Below, piece by piece: positions 12,301 through 21,876 of a stretch of DNA of 37,283 bases. Numbering within the stretch: position 1 is the stretch's first letter; the number at the start of each line of letters is the position of its first letter. Below the pieces are notes generated by a model. That model had not been told where the DNA came from. It made no database searches and saw nothing but the letters and a program-made list of their open reading frames with translations. The DNA is from Dissophora ornata (lineage: Eukaryota > Mortierellomycota > Mortierellomycetes > Mortierellales > Mortierellaceae), in contig MU616839.1 of assembly GCA_025201705.1 (NCBI GenBank), positions 1 to 37,283 on the forward strand. Reading direction: 5' to 3'. A program made the translations under genes and the position numbers.

Positions 12301-12595
12301 CAAACGAAAATGGCTGCAGAGGCAGCTGATATTGTTGCTGTTGCTGTTGTTGTTGTTGTTGTTGCTGTTGTTGTTGCTGTTGCTGTTGCTGCAGCAGCTG
12401 TTGCTGGCGTTGGTCGTGACGCAGTTGTTGTTGCTGTTGTTGATGATGCTGTAGTAGTGATTCTGTTGGGGGTCTCCGAGCGAACGCGCGAGGAACGCCG
12501 TTCATGTCTGCGCTTAAGCGGTTGGTGGCCATTGCTGCAACGAGTGGGTCTTGCGAATTGAAATGGCGGGCTGTGGATAGACGTGGATGGCACAC
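9386..12595 (-). CDS. Gln-rich low-complexity protein with conserved C-terminal module
   Basis: One uninterrupted frame of 1069 codons. Long poly-Gln blocks lie near residues 50-90 and 290-375, with Ser-, Pro- and Ala-rich disordered stretches between. Only residues about 785-933 look folded: alternating hydrophobic strands (PLILYSDDQITISSLHLTIH, VTIPLLSITEVETLPL) with conserved tryptophans (WLKYKNWG, DIWWARD) and a final helix. A PH-like fold is possible, but I do not recognise the family. Short acidic/aromatic motifs (DDFFKP, LDFFSSL, DPLFID) resemble trafficking-adaptor peptides; that reading is speculative. The first ATG is at 12595; an in-frame ATG at 12532 (MATNRL) follows a possible AG acceptor and is a good alternative start. 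Confidence 0.75.
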   Translation of the reverse strand: MCHPRLSTARHFNSQDPLVAAMATNRLSADMNGVPRAFARRPPTESLLQHHQQQQQQLRHDQRQQQLLQQQQQQQQQQQQQQQQQQQQYQLPLQPFSFGSDFDLAGPLGGGLLMSNTTAVSNSNGHPGNTNIKPAVVRSSSSLLSQSSKPDSNVIDSNVGGTSNSSNNNNNRRNSAAAIAAQSDDDRLIETDFESLQPYFVDFGAGSISSSGGSSGGSGSVSGSGSERPKQSSTIMAARAARKPAVPKALPVQTMYDDSSMSMLDDFFKPTLEPLPTAPRPVARAPLRDWLQQTTPVQQQQQQQQMPHPPPQQQYQELRQELQQQLQQQQQQQQLQQQQQQLQQHQQQLQQHQQQQHQQQQQHQQQQSTHAQQHYDSSLDFFSSLEGALSGPSPQPSLRPSASTLSSTKPRQSSQLPAFPPIPSDYSVFARTGTVNRTASTRHVPKPANKSVFTPPDDVSANTSTTSLGSFEFPRSKSSIQPPSNTPGSAVGQKNKLDVHPSLLSSSPPAPTPAPTPRSTAKSMADQSESKIMYSSSSSSSSSSSISGSASSSPSMSPSLGPTVIPVPPKEAPKIPARILKTPQHLTPSPSPSPSPSPSQGGHVGRGDALLQSQKQLSQSQQLFLRRITPTHTPQPVMREPQESTQSSRRRSQNQPLPPPPSYTVPVIPPPMTPASPWEEDNDFYQAALPPPPPPVTVTAPPRKPVQAAVRPPSTQAKAQVQTQPKKAELPPQPPAQAKTRKQAPPPLSPREDLQKQQSGTNHHNSPLLSPALSSTSSVASALMVTKYPPPPPLILYSDDQITISSLHLTIHAFYFPLNTPVTIPLLSITEVETLPLDDGNSGGMAGWLKYKNWGMAALSDIWWARDPSRSATGAITSAVTIPFSRSADKENVPPVHVVVRVRGEWLRKGFGVQDERGVKVLKEAWKNVKESEVGLRSLRPAAEGGMGENGNDRDDGLAVERPAGESTNGGSEKRRWLNYQNTWTAYPFADDSPQFLAQQQRRGGSGSVSASMGGLGSVLASKAMRYHHQPQRLKTKSSSSGPMALGEDESCGDDPLFIDNDLNVHEEI
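11488..11710 (-). repeat. CAG/CAA poly-glutamine tract
   Basis: Interrupted CAG/CAA triplets on the minus strand encode a long Gln-rich block of the 9386-12595 protein. A second tract of the same kind lies at 12333-12450. The CAA/CAG mixture suggests selection for glutamine rather than recent slippage alone. Confidence 0.85.
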
Positions 12596-14447
12596 AAGAA
12601 GAAGAAGAAGAAGAAGAAGAAGGCGTGTATGTCAGCAGAGAAGCTCTCGCCAAGATAATTATGACGGTGACCCGGCCTTTGCGAATTAGAGTTGGGTGGG
12701 CGTGGTGAAACGAACTTTATAGAGTCGACGCAGCAGGTTTGCCGTTGTGTAGCTGTTGAAGCGACTAGCCAAGAGGAAACAAAAGGGTGGGTGGGCGCAG
12801 GCAGGGAAGAGCCGTTGTGGAGGACAGCAGAGCAGAGCAGAACAAAGCAGAACAGAACAGAAGAGAACAGACAGCACAGAGCAGAGGGTGGTTGGGTTGG
12901 AGGAGACCAAGGCAGGAGCAGAGAAGAGAGTCACGTTACGTTTGTGACTCTGGCAGACAGAGCAGAGAGGAGCCCCTTTCCTAGTGGAATGCGGGGCAAC
13001 GGGGACCGGGAGCCAGGGTGCTGGCGAGGTGATGAGAGAGAGAGAGCAAGAGTAAGAGTGACAGAGTGTGTGTGTGTAGCAGGAATGGGTTAGTCTTGTT
13101 TTTGTTGCGTGGGATGTAGAAAAGCGGGTTTAATGGGAGACTATTTTTTTCTCGGAATGGACTGGAATGGCCAGCTCTTTTTCGAAGAAAGTGGATGAGG
13201 AGGGGATGGATGAAGAGAGAGAGAGAGAGAAGGGAGAGAGAAGGGAGAGAAGAGAGAGAGAGAGAGAGGATGAGGTGAATGAAGGATGGATGGGTGTGCA
13301 GGAGAGAAAGAGAGAAGGGTGTGTGTGTGTGCGTGGCAAGAGACACATCTGCTGCGTGGGCGAATGAGGTGTGTGTGTGTGTGTGCAGTGTGTGTGCAGT
13401 GTGTGTGCAGTGTGTGTGTGTGCAAATACGGACATGTATTGCCGCGATATGAATGATGACTGCCCACCTGTGCTCTCGACCATCCTTCGCACGGGAAGCG
13501 ACGAGAACCTTGGAGTGAGTAGTGTGTGATTATTCGTTCGCCTAGACACATGACTCCACTGGGGGGACCGCCTGCGTCCTCGCGCGCAGACACATGTGTG
13601 TGTGTGTGAACATATTATGTTCCCCCCCAAAACAGAGGCGCTGCGCTGCGCATGCATCCTCTCCACCCAGACATTAATCCCCCGTAGCTCCCTCGGTCTC
13701 CGACACTTCGAGCGCGCACAGATCACCCTTCAAAAAAAACGACTTTGCCCAACCTCTCGGTCGCTGACCCAAGAGCAGAGGAGACTCGGGCGAGAATCCC
13801 TCGCGCTGGCATGCAACGGCCACGAACCTCCTCAATCCCCACGCCCCTTCATTCCTCGTTCCTCTCGCTCCTCTCCCCTTGCTCAATTCAATCGCTGCAA
13901 GCCACAGCCAGACACTCTGCCTACGTTCTGAACACAGTTTGCCGATATCATCATCGTCACTACCAGCACTTTGTTTCCAAGTTCTGTCTTCTCCTGGTTT
14001 CAACGAAACAACCTCCTGGCGACATCACGACCTACACGTACAACATATATATTTCATCCGTTTAATCGCTCCGACATTCCTCACAGGACTATCAGGCAAG
14101 AGCATTAAACTTGCACATTGACCCTCGTTCGTTGTCCGTTTCATTGTATTTTTTCTGGCTCTTCACACGAGCGTCTTGTCACCTCTCACACACACTCACT
14201 CATTCTATTTTTTTTCTCTCTCTCTTTTTCTGCTCTCAACAATGCTCCTCGCCTGTGCAACAACCAGTCCATTTTCCACATCTCGAAACAGCGCAAGCAT
14301 TCCATTTCTCGCTCTGTCTCCTGTTCCTGAAAGCGCCTTCCATTCGTCGGCTATCACATAGAAACAATAGCTTACGCCTCAACACAACAATACCTCTCAC
14401 CCACCTTCATCTCTTTCTTTCTCCTCTCCCTTCACCCCTTTTTTCCT

Positions 14448-14485
<38 letters not shown>

Positions 14486-14489
14486 CATA
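12596..14489. other. Divergent promoter region with several simple repeats
   Basis: This 1.9-kb gene-free stretch separates two divergently transcribed genes. It holds (GAA)n at 12598-12621, GA-rich tracts at 13218-13270, (TG)n with three CAGTGTGTGTG-like units at about 13370-13421, CT-rich leader sequence at 14215-14230, and a 35-nt poly-A tract at its right end. Open frames here are Ser/Thr/His repeats forced by the microsatellites. No convincing gene was found. Confidence 0.6.
14450..14484 (+). repeat. 35-nt poly-A tract directly before a start codon
   Basis: A run of 35 adenines ends five bases before the ATG at 14490. If transcribed it is a long A-only 5' leader of the S28 peptidase mRNA. 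Homopolymer length is prone to sequencing error. Confidence 0.85.
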
Positions 14490-17400
14490 ATGCTGCGTCG
14501 TATGGCGGTAAGATGTTGTTGGATCAGTGTGGCGATCCTTCACTGTATAGTCGTCCCTCTCACCCGAGCAACCATCGTCCCAGATATCATCGGGTACAGA
14601 CATCAACAAGATAGTCAGCATGCAAGCTATCTTTCCCCACTCAGATATGATGGTCACGAAGGTCTTCATATCGCTACACCAGAAGTAGCCCTTGGGATAG
14701 ACCGGCATGGCGCCCAACACCAGGAGCTCTTTCAGACAGTCGATTCAGATGCAGCGATTGCTCATAGTCAGCGAGACAATCATCCGTTCCAAGAGTCACT
14801 CAAAGTTCGGGTTGAGGAGCCTTCTGTGAATCAACAGCAGCATGTCAGTCAATCCGTCAGAATGCCACCAAAGCTGCGGTACCCTTTCGTCAAGACTCTG
14901 GGCCTACGACACAAATCGACCATGGATTGGGGCATGCGTGCTAGAGCGCAGAATCAGATCCATTGGGATAAATATTGGTACCCGTTCGAGCCAGGGCAAG
15001 TGCGTAGCAAAGGATACAGGGACGGTAATATCAGTGGAAGGACCCATAGCCTGGATACGCCGCAAGCAGGGAGGGACAACAAAACAAAAGAGGCGAATAC
15101 GAAAGGAAACACCACTGTAGCACAGAAAGAGGATGATGAGGTGGTCAAAGTCCTTGAAGCAGCAGCATCCTCAACAACTGCGGCGCCTGAAGGAGAGAGT
15201 GAGCTGGGATATTTTTTCTTCTCTCAGCCGCTGGACCACTTTCTTGAAAACTCTACTTCCTCCTCATCGCCTCCAGCCAATAGAAGTAACACCTTCCGGC
15301 AATACTATCACATCAGCAGCGAGTTTTATAAGCCAGGTAAGCTCTTCCTCCCTCTTTGTTTGGGCAAGTGTGGGCCTACAGAAACATTCCCTATCACAAA
15401 CCGCAAAATTTTCTCTGCAACAAAAAAAAAAAAACAGGTGGCCCGATCATTCTGTGGATCCCCGGAGAAAGTCCTCTACATTCACTCTTTCTGCGACGAG
15501 GACTTGCCTACGAACTCGCCAACGCCACTTCTGGACTCCTTGTCGCTTTGGAGCACCGGTTCTACGGCGGTTCGATTCCTCGGTTTCAAGAGTTTACCGC
15601 TGCCGTTCGGAAGGGAAGCGCGTCCAGAGACAAGACCAAACATGTCATCACGAGCCAAAACGACGAACCTGGGATGGAAGGGGAAATGGCAGGAAGACGT
15701 CTTGGAAGAGGGAGAGTTTGGGGTGCTGATACCGTTGTGCCCCCAAATCCAAGAACCAGCACAGACGTATCTCCCAAGGCGAGGATCAATGCAAATGCAA
15801 AAGTCAAAGAAGGAAGGGGAGGCAGTGGTGGTGACGATAGTAATGGAGATAGTCCAAACAAAGGCAACTCCCACAGGAATAATACCAAACACAGCACCCC
15901 CAACGGTGGCAGTGGCAAAGGCGACAAAAAGGAAGGACTCCCTCTTGATCTGCTAAAGTACCTCTCTGTGGATCAGTCGATCGAGGATATCATCCACTTT
16001 ATGAACCAATTCCCAACTCTCCAACCAACCTTTTTCTCAAGAGGTAAAAGTGGAGCGGGCTCGACAACAGCTTCATCAAACCCGCGATGGATCCTAGCTG
16101 GATGTTCATATGGTGGGAACTTGGCAGCTTGGACTCGTCAACGATACCCCTCCAAAGTCTTTGCCGCATTCGCGTCCTCAGCACCAGTCCGGTCCGCGCT
16201 GGATTTTTATGAGTATAGTACATCACAGTCCAGTATTCTTGGACAACAATGCTCACAACGTTTGGCGCATGCAAGAGATTTTCTAGATGGAGCATTGATG
16301 ATGACGGACGAGTTTATGCAACACATGGCATACTTGGATAAGAAGATGCCACAAAAGTTCGAGACTGAAAAAACGTCGCTTCAAAAAAGTGACGCTATCG
16401 CCACGACTGAGAGACAGCTCAGACAATCTATACCTCACATCGACTACAATACCACACCACCACCCACTCCACGTCGAAAGAGCGAAGAGGAGGACAAGAA
16501 GGCAAGGCATGCTGCAAAACTCAGAGTTCTTACCTGGTTCAGCCCAGATTTCGCAAAGGAGTACGCATCAAATGGCGAAGAGGTTCACGCGGCCGGGTGG
16601 ATCTGGTGGACTGTCGCTAGTGCGGTGCAGTACAATGGCGCAGTGACCCCCCCAGGCGTCGAGCCAGTCAAGACAGCGATTGATATTCTTTGTGGAACTA
16701 TGGCACAGGTGGATATTAGCACAAGTTCGGATCAGGGAACTGTGGGAGCTACAAGTTTGGAATCCGTACAATATGCTAAAGCTCTGGCAACATGGTTCAA
16801 GGACCAGCAATACTATACACCGACAAAAGCAGAGGATCTGCGACCCTCTGATTTGGACCCAAACTCGGTCCAGAATCTGGCGAGCATGGCGTGGCTGTGG
16901 CAGACATGCAGCGAACTGGGTTATCTTCAGACATCGCAACCGTCTAGCCACAGCTGTCTTCCTTGTTCTGCATCGTCTCCCACTGTGAAATCAGTGACGG
17001 TAGGATCGAGAACTAGGAAGGAAAAAAAATACGAGTCGCACTCTTTTTAATCCATGCGGAATATTCAAACATGCCTACTTTTATTTTTCGACAAATAACA
17101 TTTAGGTGGACAGAGTTCAGAGCCGCACAGCCTCTTTTCGCGCAAACATTCTGCTTTCTTACAATTCAACCAACACCCCATACTCTACTGCATCAGTGCC
17201 GTCGCTGCCATACCAAACTGGAGAACCAGCATCAAGAGATAGACACTCTGCCAGTAGCCAAGTCTCATCACGCAAACCTTGCCACTGTTATGCCAACAAC
17301 GACTCTCAACCGAAAGAAAGTGTATTCTCGCGCTTACTCACTTTGGAAGCAGCTTGGCAGGAATGTCAGCTCTATTTTGGCACGACACACTCCCATCGCA

Positions 17401-18581
17401 ACGATGTGAACAAGAAGTCTTCTGTTGAAAACAATAGTAGTGAAACTTCGCAGGCGAACATCAGCCATCAGAGCGATACCGAAAGTCTAGGCAAGGGTGA
17501 ACATGAGCAAGGAGACGGTAACTTAAATGGAGAGAACAGTGATGATGCCTCGACTCCACATCTATTACATGGATATCCAGACGTGGAGAGAAATGTCAAC
17601 AGAAAATTCCGTGGCTGGGAGATAGCACAGGAGTTCAGTCCTCTTACTGATAGCAAGGATGCGACAGCAGTGGATGAAACTTTTACAACTGCCACAGCTA
17701 CTACACCGGGCCGCCCATCGATTCACAGGAATTCATTCGTAGACATAGCTACATATGGCCACGCTGACAGTGGCAGTGGTAATGGCGGTCGATATTATTT
17801 CACGAATGGTGAGAATGACCCATGGAAGGACTTGACCTTAGCAAGCACTCAGGCACTGGAGTTTCTCAAACGCCAAAAGATCGACAGAGCCAAAAAGCAC
17901 TCTGACGACATTGCCACAGCGCTCAAATATCCTCATCACTCCGAGACAGCTCGCCACCCTCCACTACCGACTGTCTCTTCGACATCCCCTGCATCGTCCG
18001 TGGCCACAGCGGCAGGGCCAACAACTACAACGACTTGGAAATTGATGCCAGCAAAAAAATCTGGCCTGTCCGTAAAACCAACAGCCTCACCAGGCACTCC
18101 ACATAGTGCGCTCAGAGACAAGCCTCTAGACTCGGCTCCATATTTTCGCCAAGGTCACCCCCGCTACCAGCACAGATGTCCTCGGTTCAGACGCGGTGGC
18201 CGGGCTCCGCACTGTAATCGTGGAAAAGAACGTACCCCACACTACCGAGTCATCGTTCCCGGTGTAGAACAGGATGACGAAGATGATAAAGTGTTGAATA
18301 CAGAGTCAGCAAAGGCACCGCGGCGCCGTGATTCCAAAGCCAACAGCGGTGGTCAGGATGATCAAGACGACGTCTATGACCATGACGACAACGACGAAGG
18401 AAACAGAAATGTGATGAGGATAATACCAGGAGCAAGTCATTGTCAGGATATTTTATACGATTCGAACGATCTAGAGTCGGTGGAGCTGCGAGAGGAAAGA
18501 GAACATGTATTGAAGACGTTTGTACGGTGGATTGAGATGGATGTTAAGCGACAGCAGCATCAGCAGCAGAAACAACGCTAG
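14490..18581 (+). CDS. Secreted serine carboxypeptidase S28 (Pro-X carboxypeptidase family), very large
   Basis: Three exons (14490-15336, 15438-16999, 17106-18581) give 1294 residues, over twice the usual ~500 for family S28. An N-terminal signal peptide (CCWISVAILHCIVVPL) marks secretion or vacuolar routing. Family motifs in order: YFFFSQPLDHF, then GGPIILWIPGESP (created by exon 1/2 splicing), LEHRFYGGSIP, GCSYGGN with nucleophile Ser506, WLWQTCSELGY, TNGENDPW with Asp1041, and GASHCQDI with His1248. The triad is complete, so an active peptidase is plausible. Extra length comes from disordered, charged or Asn/Thr/Ser-rich insertions, mainly between WQTCSELGY and NDPW and between NDPW and the His. 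S28 enzymes cleave after proline at the N- or C-terminus of peptides. Intron 1 has 13 A's just before its acceptor; intron 2 (17000-17105) is inferred from frame continuity. Confidence 0.9.
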
Positions 18582-19458
18582 TCTCTATGTAGAGATCCAC
18601 AGAGTCATTAGCCCTGTAGGCACTAAAAATTGTTGGTTTTGTGTTTACTGATGAAACGATTTTTGCATTATCGTTTTTTGTCGTATTTGCAAATACGGGG
18701 GTCGTAAAAATAAAAAAAGTCAGAGAAAGTGTAGCGAGAAACGAGACACTTTTCTAGGCATGAATTGATCTCTCATGGTCGATTGAACTAGCCATTAATC
18801 TTTTCACACCGCAAAGACAACGGAAAAAAATAAACTACCCCAATGATTTCCCTAGTCTGTCAACGTCTGTGCGCTGCAGTCGCCTTTTTTCGTTTGGAAA
18901 ACGATAGAGCGTGAAATCACACAGTTAATGTACTTCAGCATCTCACCACAGTCAAATAACCGGGAAAACCGTTCGTACAGAGCTACAAAAACAGCTACGT
19001 CTTGCCTCAAGCATTTCGAACCCCAACGAGAAACCTTGCCAACAGCGTCTACGCAACTTAGTCGCAGGAGAGAATGAGTACGACGTGTGTTTCTAGCTAG
19101 AATTCAGTACGAAGAATAAATTATTACGCAGAACACACAATAAGCGACACCCTACACGTTCTTACACATTACAACAACGAGAATCAGCCCCATTTTTAAT
19201 GAAAGAATAAAAACAAAAATGGGGATATAAAAGGCACGAATAGCTGCCACAGGGTTTTTTGAACAACAATAAGTTATTTGTCTCCTATCAAAAGCGGAAG
19301 AGGTTGACGAAGAGACAGGTAAATTTCAAAACTGAGCTAGATCAAGCAACGAAGAGCGCCGGTTCAAATCTTACAGGCCGGTCATAGTAAAAGTGATGAC
19401 TGCAGGGGTGCAGCGACTGCAAAACACAAAGAACAATTATGCAGAACCACTTGAGTTC
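18582..19458. other. Intergenic region after the S28 gene
   Basis: AT-rich sequence with the 3' end of the peptidase gene. No ORF with coding character was seen. From about 19340 it grades into a diverged copy of the tandem repeat that follows. Confidence 0.5.
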
Positions 19459-19785
19459 GCCAGACCCAGCAAAGAGGCTCGGTTTATGTCTTACTCACTG
19501 GGCACGTCGAAAGAGATGAGAACAAAAGTGAAGACGCCGGAGATCAATGGTTAATACGAAGAGCAGTTGTGCACATTAACGCCACAGGTGTCGCCAGATC
19601 CAGCAAAGACGCTCGATATATATCTTACTTGCTGGGCACGTCGAAAGAGATGAGAACAAAAGTGAAGGCGCCAGAGGTAAATGGTTAATACGAAGAGTAT
19701 TTCATTGTGCATATCAACGCTATAAGCGTAGCCAGACCCAGCAAAGACACTCGATTTATATCTTACTCGCTGACGTTGTGAGGGA
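19459..19785. repeat. Imperfect tandem repeat, unit about 134-137 bp
   Basis: Units begin at about 19459, 19593 and 19730, each with a GCCAGAyCCAGCAAAGA core, then a TTACTyGCTGGGCACGTCG-like segment, AGATGAGAACAAAAGTGAAG and ATGGTTAATACGAAGAG. The third unit is cut off where the ~0.48-kb repeat begins. A weaker partial unit may lie at 19340-19410. No ORF is shared by the units. Confidence 0.75.
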
Positions 19786-19798
19786 TGAGAAAGAGTCA

Positions 19799-20284
19799 GT
19801 ATCCTTACAGATCCCTGGCGGTTTTTGAAAGCAACTGCAGTGTGAGGCTGTCCCTGTTCAGGCTGCAGCATTCAGCAGCTGGCTGTCATATCAGCGGACC
19901 CCATTTGCAGTGGCAGCAATGCCATATCTAGAAGCAGCGCAATAAACAATCGTGCGCTGTTTTTTAAAAAATCAAAAAAATCATCAAGAATTTCTAGAGG
20001 CGCTGCTCGCCTTGAAGATTGCCACGTAGAGAGGACAATCACCGGCTTCTAGTGATCGCAGCAAATTCCAAAAATAAACCGACTGCAGCTTGCATTTTGC
20101 GCTCCTGACGGGCGGCAAACAATCTAGCACACAAATCACAAGTATTGCTGACATGCCAGATTCGACAGTACGGCAGACAGCTTAGCGTATGCAATACTGA
20201 AGCATGCTCTGACAGTGCTGCCACACGGAGACCCTCACACGGACTTTCGGATTGTGGATAGCTTGCTGCATCCGGATATCCGCC
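19799..20284. repeat. Dispersed repeat R, copy 1
   Basis: This 486-bp segment, starting GTATCCTTACAGATCC and ending GGATATCCGCC, recurs in the same orientation at 27032-27498. The copies differ by two small deletions (10 and 9 nt, in copy 2) and a few substitutions. It has no terminal inverted repeats or TG..CA ends. The minus strand has a ~60-codon open stretch containing LPYCRIWHVSNTCDLCARLF; I do not recognise it. Confidence 0.9.
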
Positions 20285-20295
20285 TTGTCTAGCCC

Positions 20296-20359
20296 AACCC
20301 TCTCTTATTGATAACCCTATTTATTTGACTGTTACAGCTGTTAGAGGATTTGTGCACCT
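20296..20359 (+). repeat. Terminal-repeat copy A of a DNA-transposon family
   Basis: AACCCTCTCTTATTGATAAC, then ATTTGACTGTTACAGCTGT and GGATTTGTGCACC. The same sequence recurs directly at 21716-21796 and inverted at 24366-24435. The inner part carries two adjacent CTGTTACAG-like 9-mers, a possible transposase-binding site. Copy A lacks the outermost CAGTTCT seen in the other two, so its outer end may be truncated. Confidence 0.8.
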
Positions 20360-20427
20360 TTTTTAAAAAAATAGAAAACTACTCCCGAGGCATATCTTGA
20401 CTGCCAATATGGACCTTTTTACAGCTT

Positions 20428-21707
20428 TCAGAAGACTCTCAGCGAGTTCCAGTAGTCCTCTATTATGCGCTGATCATTGAACTGGGATGTCACCTCCCAT
20501 GTTGAGTAGCTGGCATCGTAACCCTTCCAGAGCACATGGTATTCAATGGACTCGCCCTCCCCACGATGGCCTAAGGTCTTCTGGGCCACATAATCCTGGC
20601 CGTCATCATTGTCCATCTCGTGGTCAGTGTCGTGGCCACCGACTGCAAGACCCAGAAATTTCTCCTGCAGCCGGTAGATGCTTTTTGTGTCACTCGCCTT
20701 GACTTGGAATGAGGGTGCGGTAGCCTGCATATCGCTCGCGCTATCTTCTCCATCGGGGTAGTCGAAGTCGTCCTGGATCCAGTAGCTGTGATGTAGTTCC
20801 GTTGTGATGTTGCGCAATGCGACCATGCGCTTGATATTGCAGAGTAGGCAGCAAAGCTTGTACTGTAGCGAGAAGATGCCCTTGTCATGACGGCATTGTA
20901 TCTGGTCTCCTCTTCTGTCAACTCAATACCCTTGCGCTTGCGAATTGGGTAGCAGAAATTTGACGACGTGAGTGTGTCGCTGGCGGCGATTATGCCTTCC
21001 AAGTGCAGCGTGTATCCTCCATCCTGCGCAAGGCAGTCAAGGTGGTGGATCTTTTTGTCAATGGCCATTTTGGAGAGCATTGTTCCGTCATTGAAGTCGC
21101 GACACTCTGCAGGCTGTGAGGCAAAGACCACCATACTGTTCATGTCACAGCACACCTGTGTCCGGAAGCCAGACTTGCGCAGCTTGTAAGAGTACATACT
21201 TGCCTTGTCTGCATTGCGGTAGGCAACGCGGCTGTCGTGGCCATCCAAATGCAGAGTGATGTGCTTGAATGTCTCTGGGTTGGTGGATCGAGAGCACAGA
21301 AGTCTCAACTTGATACTCGAGCACATCTACGCCAAGCAAGACGTTATTTTGGCATCCAGGATATAGGTGTTAGTGCCGAAAAAGCTCTTGAAGATCTCAT
21401 GGAAGGAGCTCTTCAGTAGGAACTCGCCCATGTCTGATATAGTGGTCCCTCGCAGCAGCATGTAGAGTATGAGGATGCCTTTCTCGACGTTCCTATAAGG
21501 GCCTGTGTAGCACCTTGTCCCAAACAGCACTGTCAAGAAGAAGAACACTGGAATGATTCCGAGGCGATGCTGCACGAGGTCTTTGACCTTCCTCATCTCC
21601 TGAATGGCCTTGATGTCGGTGCGGTGGAATTTGGGTCCGCTTCACAACGGGCCAGTCTTTGTGCAAGAAGCCCCACTGCGCTGCAATCAGCTTGTCTAGC
21701 TCAAAAT
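20428..21707 (-). pseudogene. DDE-type transposase with C-terminal chromodomain, degenerate
   Basis: Reading leftward on the minus strand, coding similarity passes through several frames. A segment with WGFLHKDWPVVK (about 21650-21700) shifts frame near 21640 into HRTDIKAIQEMRKVKD. An in-frame stop sits at 21327-21329. The catalytic region follows, with LDGHDSR (Asp at about 21245) and LAQDGGYT (Asp at about 21020). KGIELTEEETRYN is next, then a second frameshift near 20865 where the third acidic residue would fall. The last frame carries an acidic linker and a chromodomain at about 20592-20448 (VLWKGYDASYSTWE, with Tyr/Trp/Trp cage candidates). The layout fits an IS5/Harbinger-like DDE superfamily transposase; the exact family is uncertain. 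The N-terminus ends exactly where terminal repeat B begins. Not functional as it stands. Confidence 0.72.
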
Positions 21708-21715
21708 GTGTAAAT

Positions 21716-21796
21716 CAGTTCTATTTTTTAAAAACCCTCTCTAATTGCTAACCCTCTTTATTTGACTGTTACAGCTGTTACAGGATTTGTGTACCT
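21716..21796 (+). repeat. Terminal-repeat copy B (left end)
   Basis: CAGTTCTATTTTTTAAAAAC, then CCTCTCTAATTGCTAACCCT and ATTTGACTGTTACAGCTGT. It matches copy A directly and copy C in inverse orientation. It lies between the transposase remnant and the Prim-Pol start at 21877. Confidence 0.8.
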
Positions 21797-21876
21797 TTTT
21801 TATTTTTTAAAAAAAAAACTGAAGAGAGGCCTGGTTTTTAACAACAACAACCAACTACAACAACCAACTAACAAAC

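Noticed and set aside
12981..13726. Long minus-strand open frames rich in His-Thr and Ser-Leu
   Set aside because: They are forced by (TG)n and (GA)n microsatellites; no domain, splice partner or even composition.
19330..19400. Possible tRNA from a GGTTCAAATC B-box-like word
   Set aside because: No matching A box or acceptor-stem pairing at the right distance; the word lies in a degenerate unit of the tandem repeat.
20296..21796. A-B pair as the two ends of the transposase element
   Set aside because: A and B are in direct, not inverted, orientation, so they cannot be the two ends of one inverted-repeat element.
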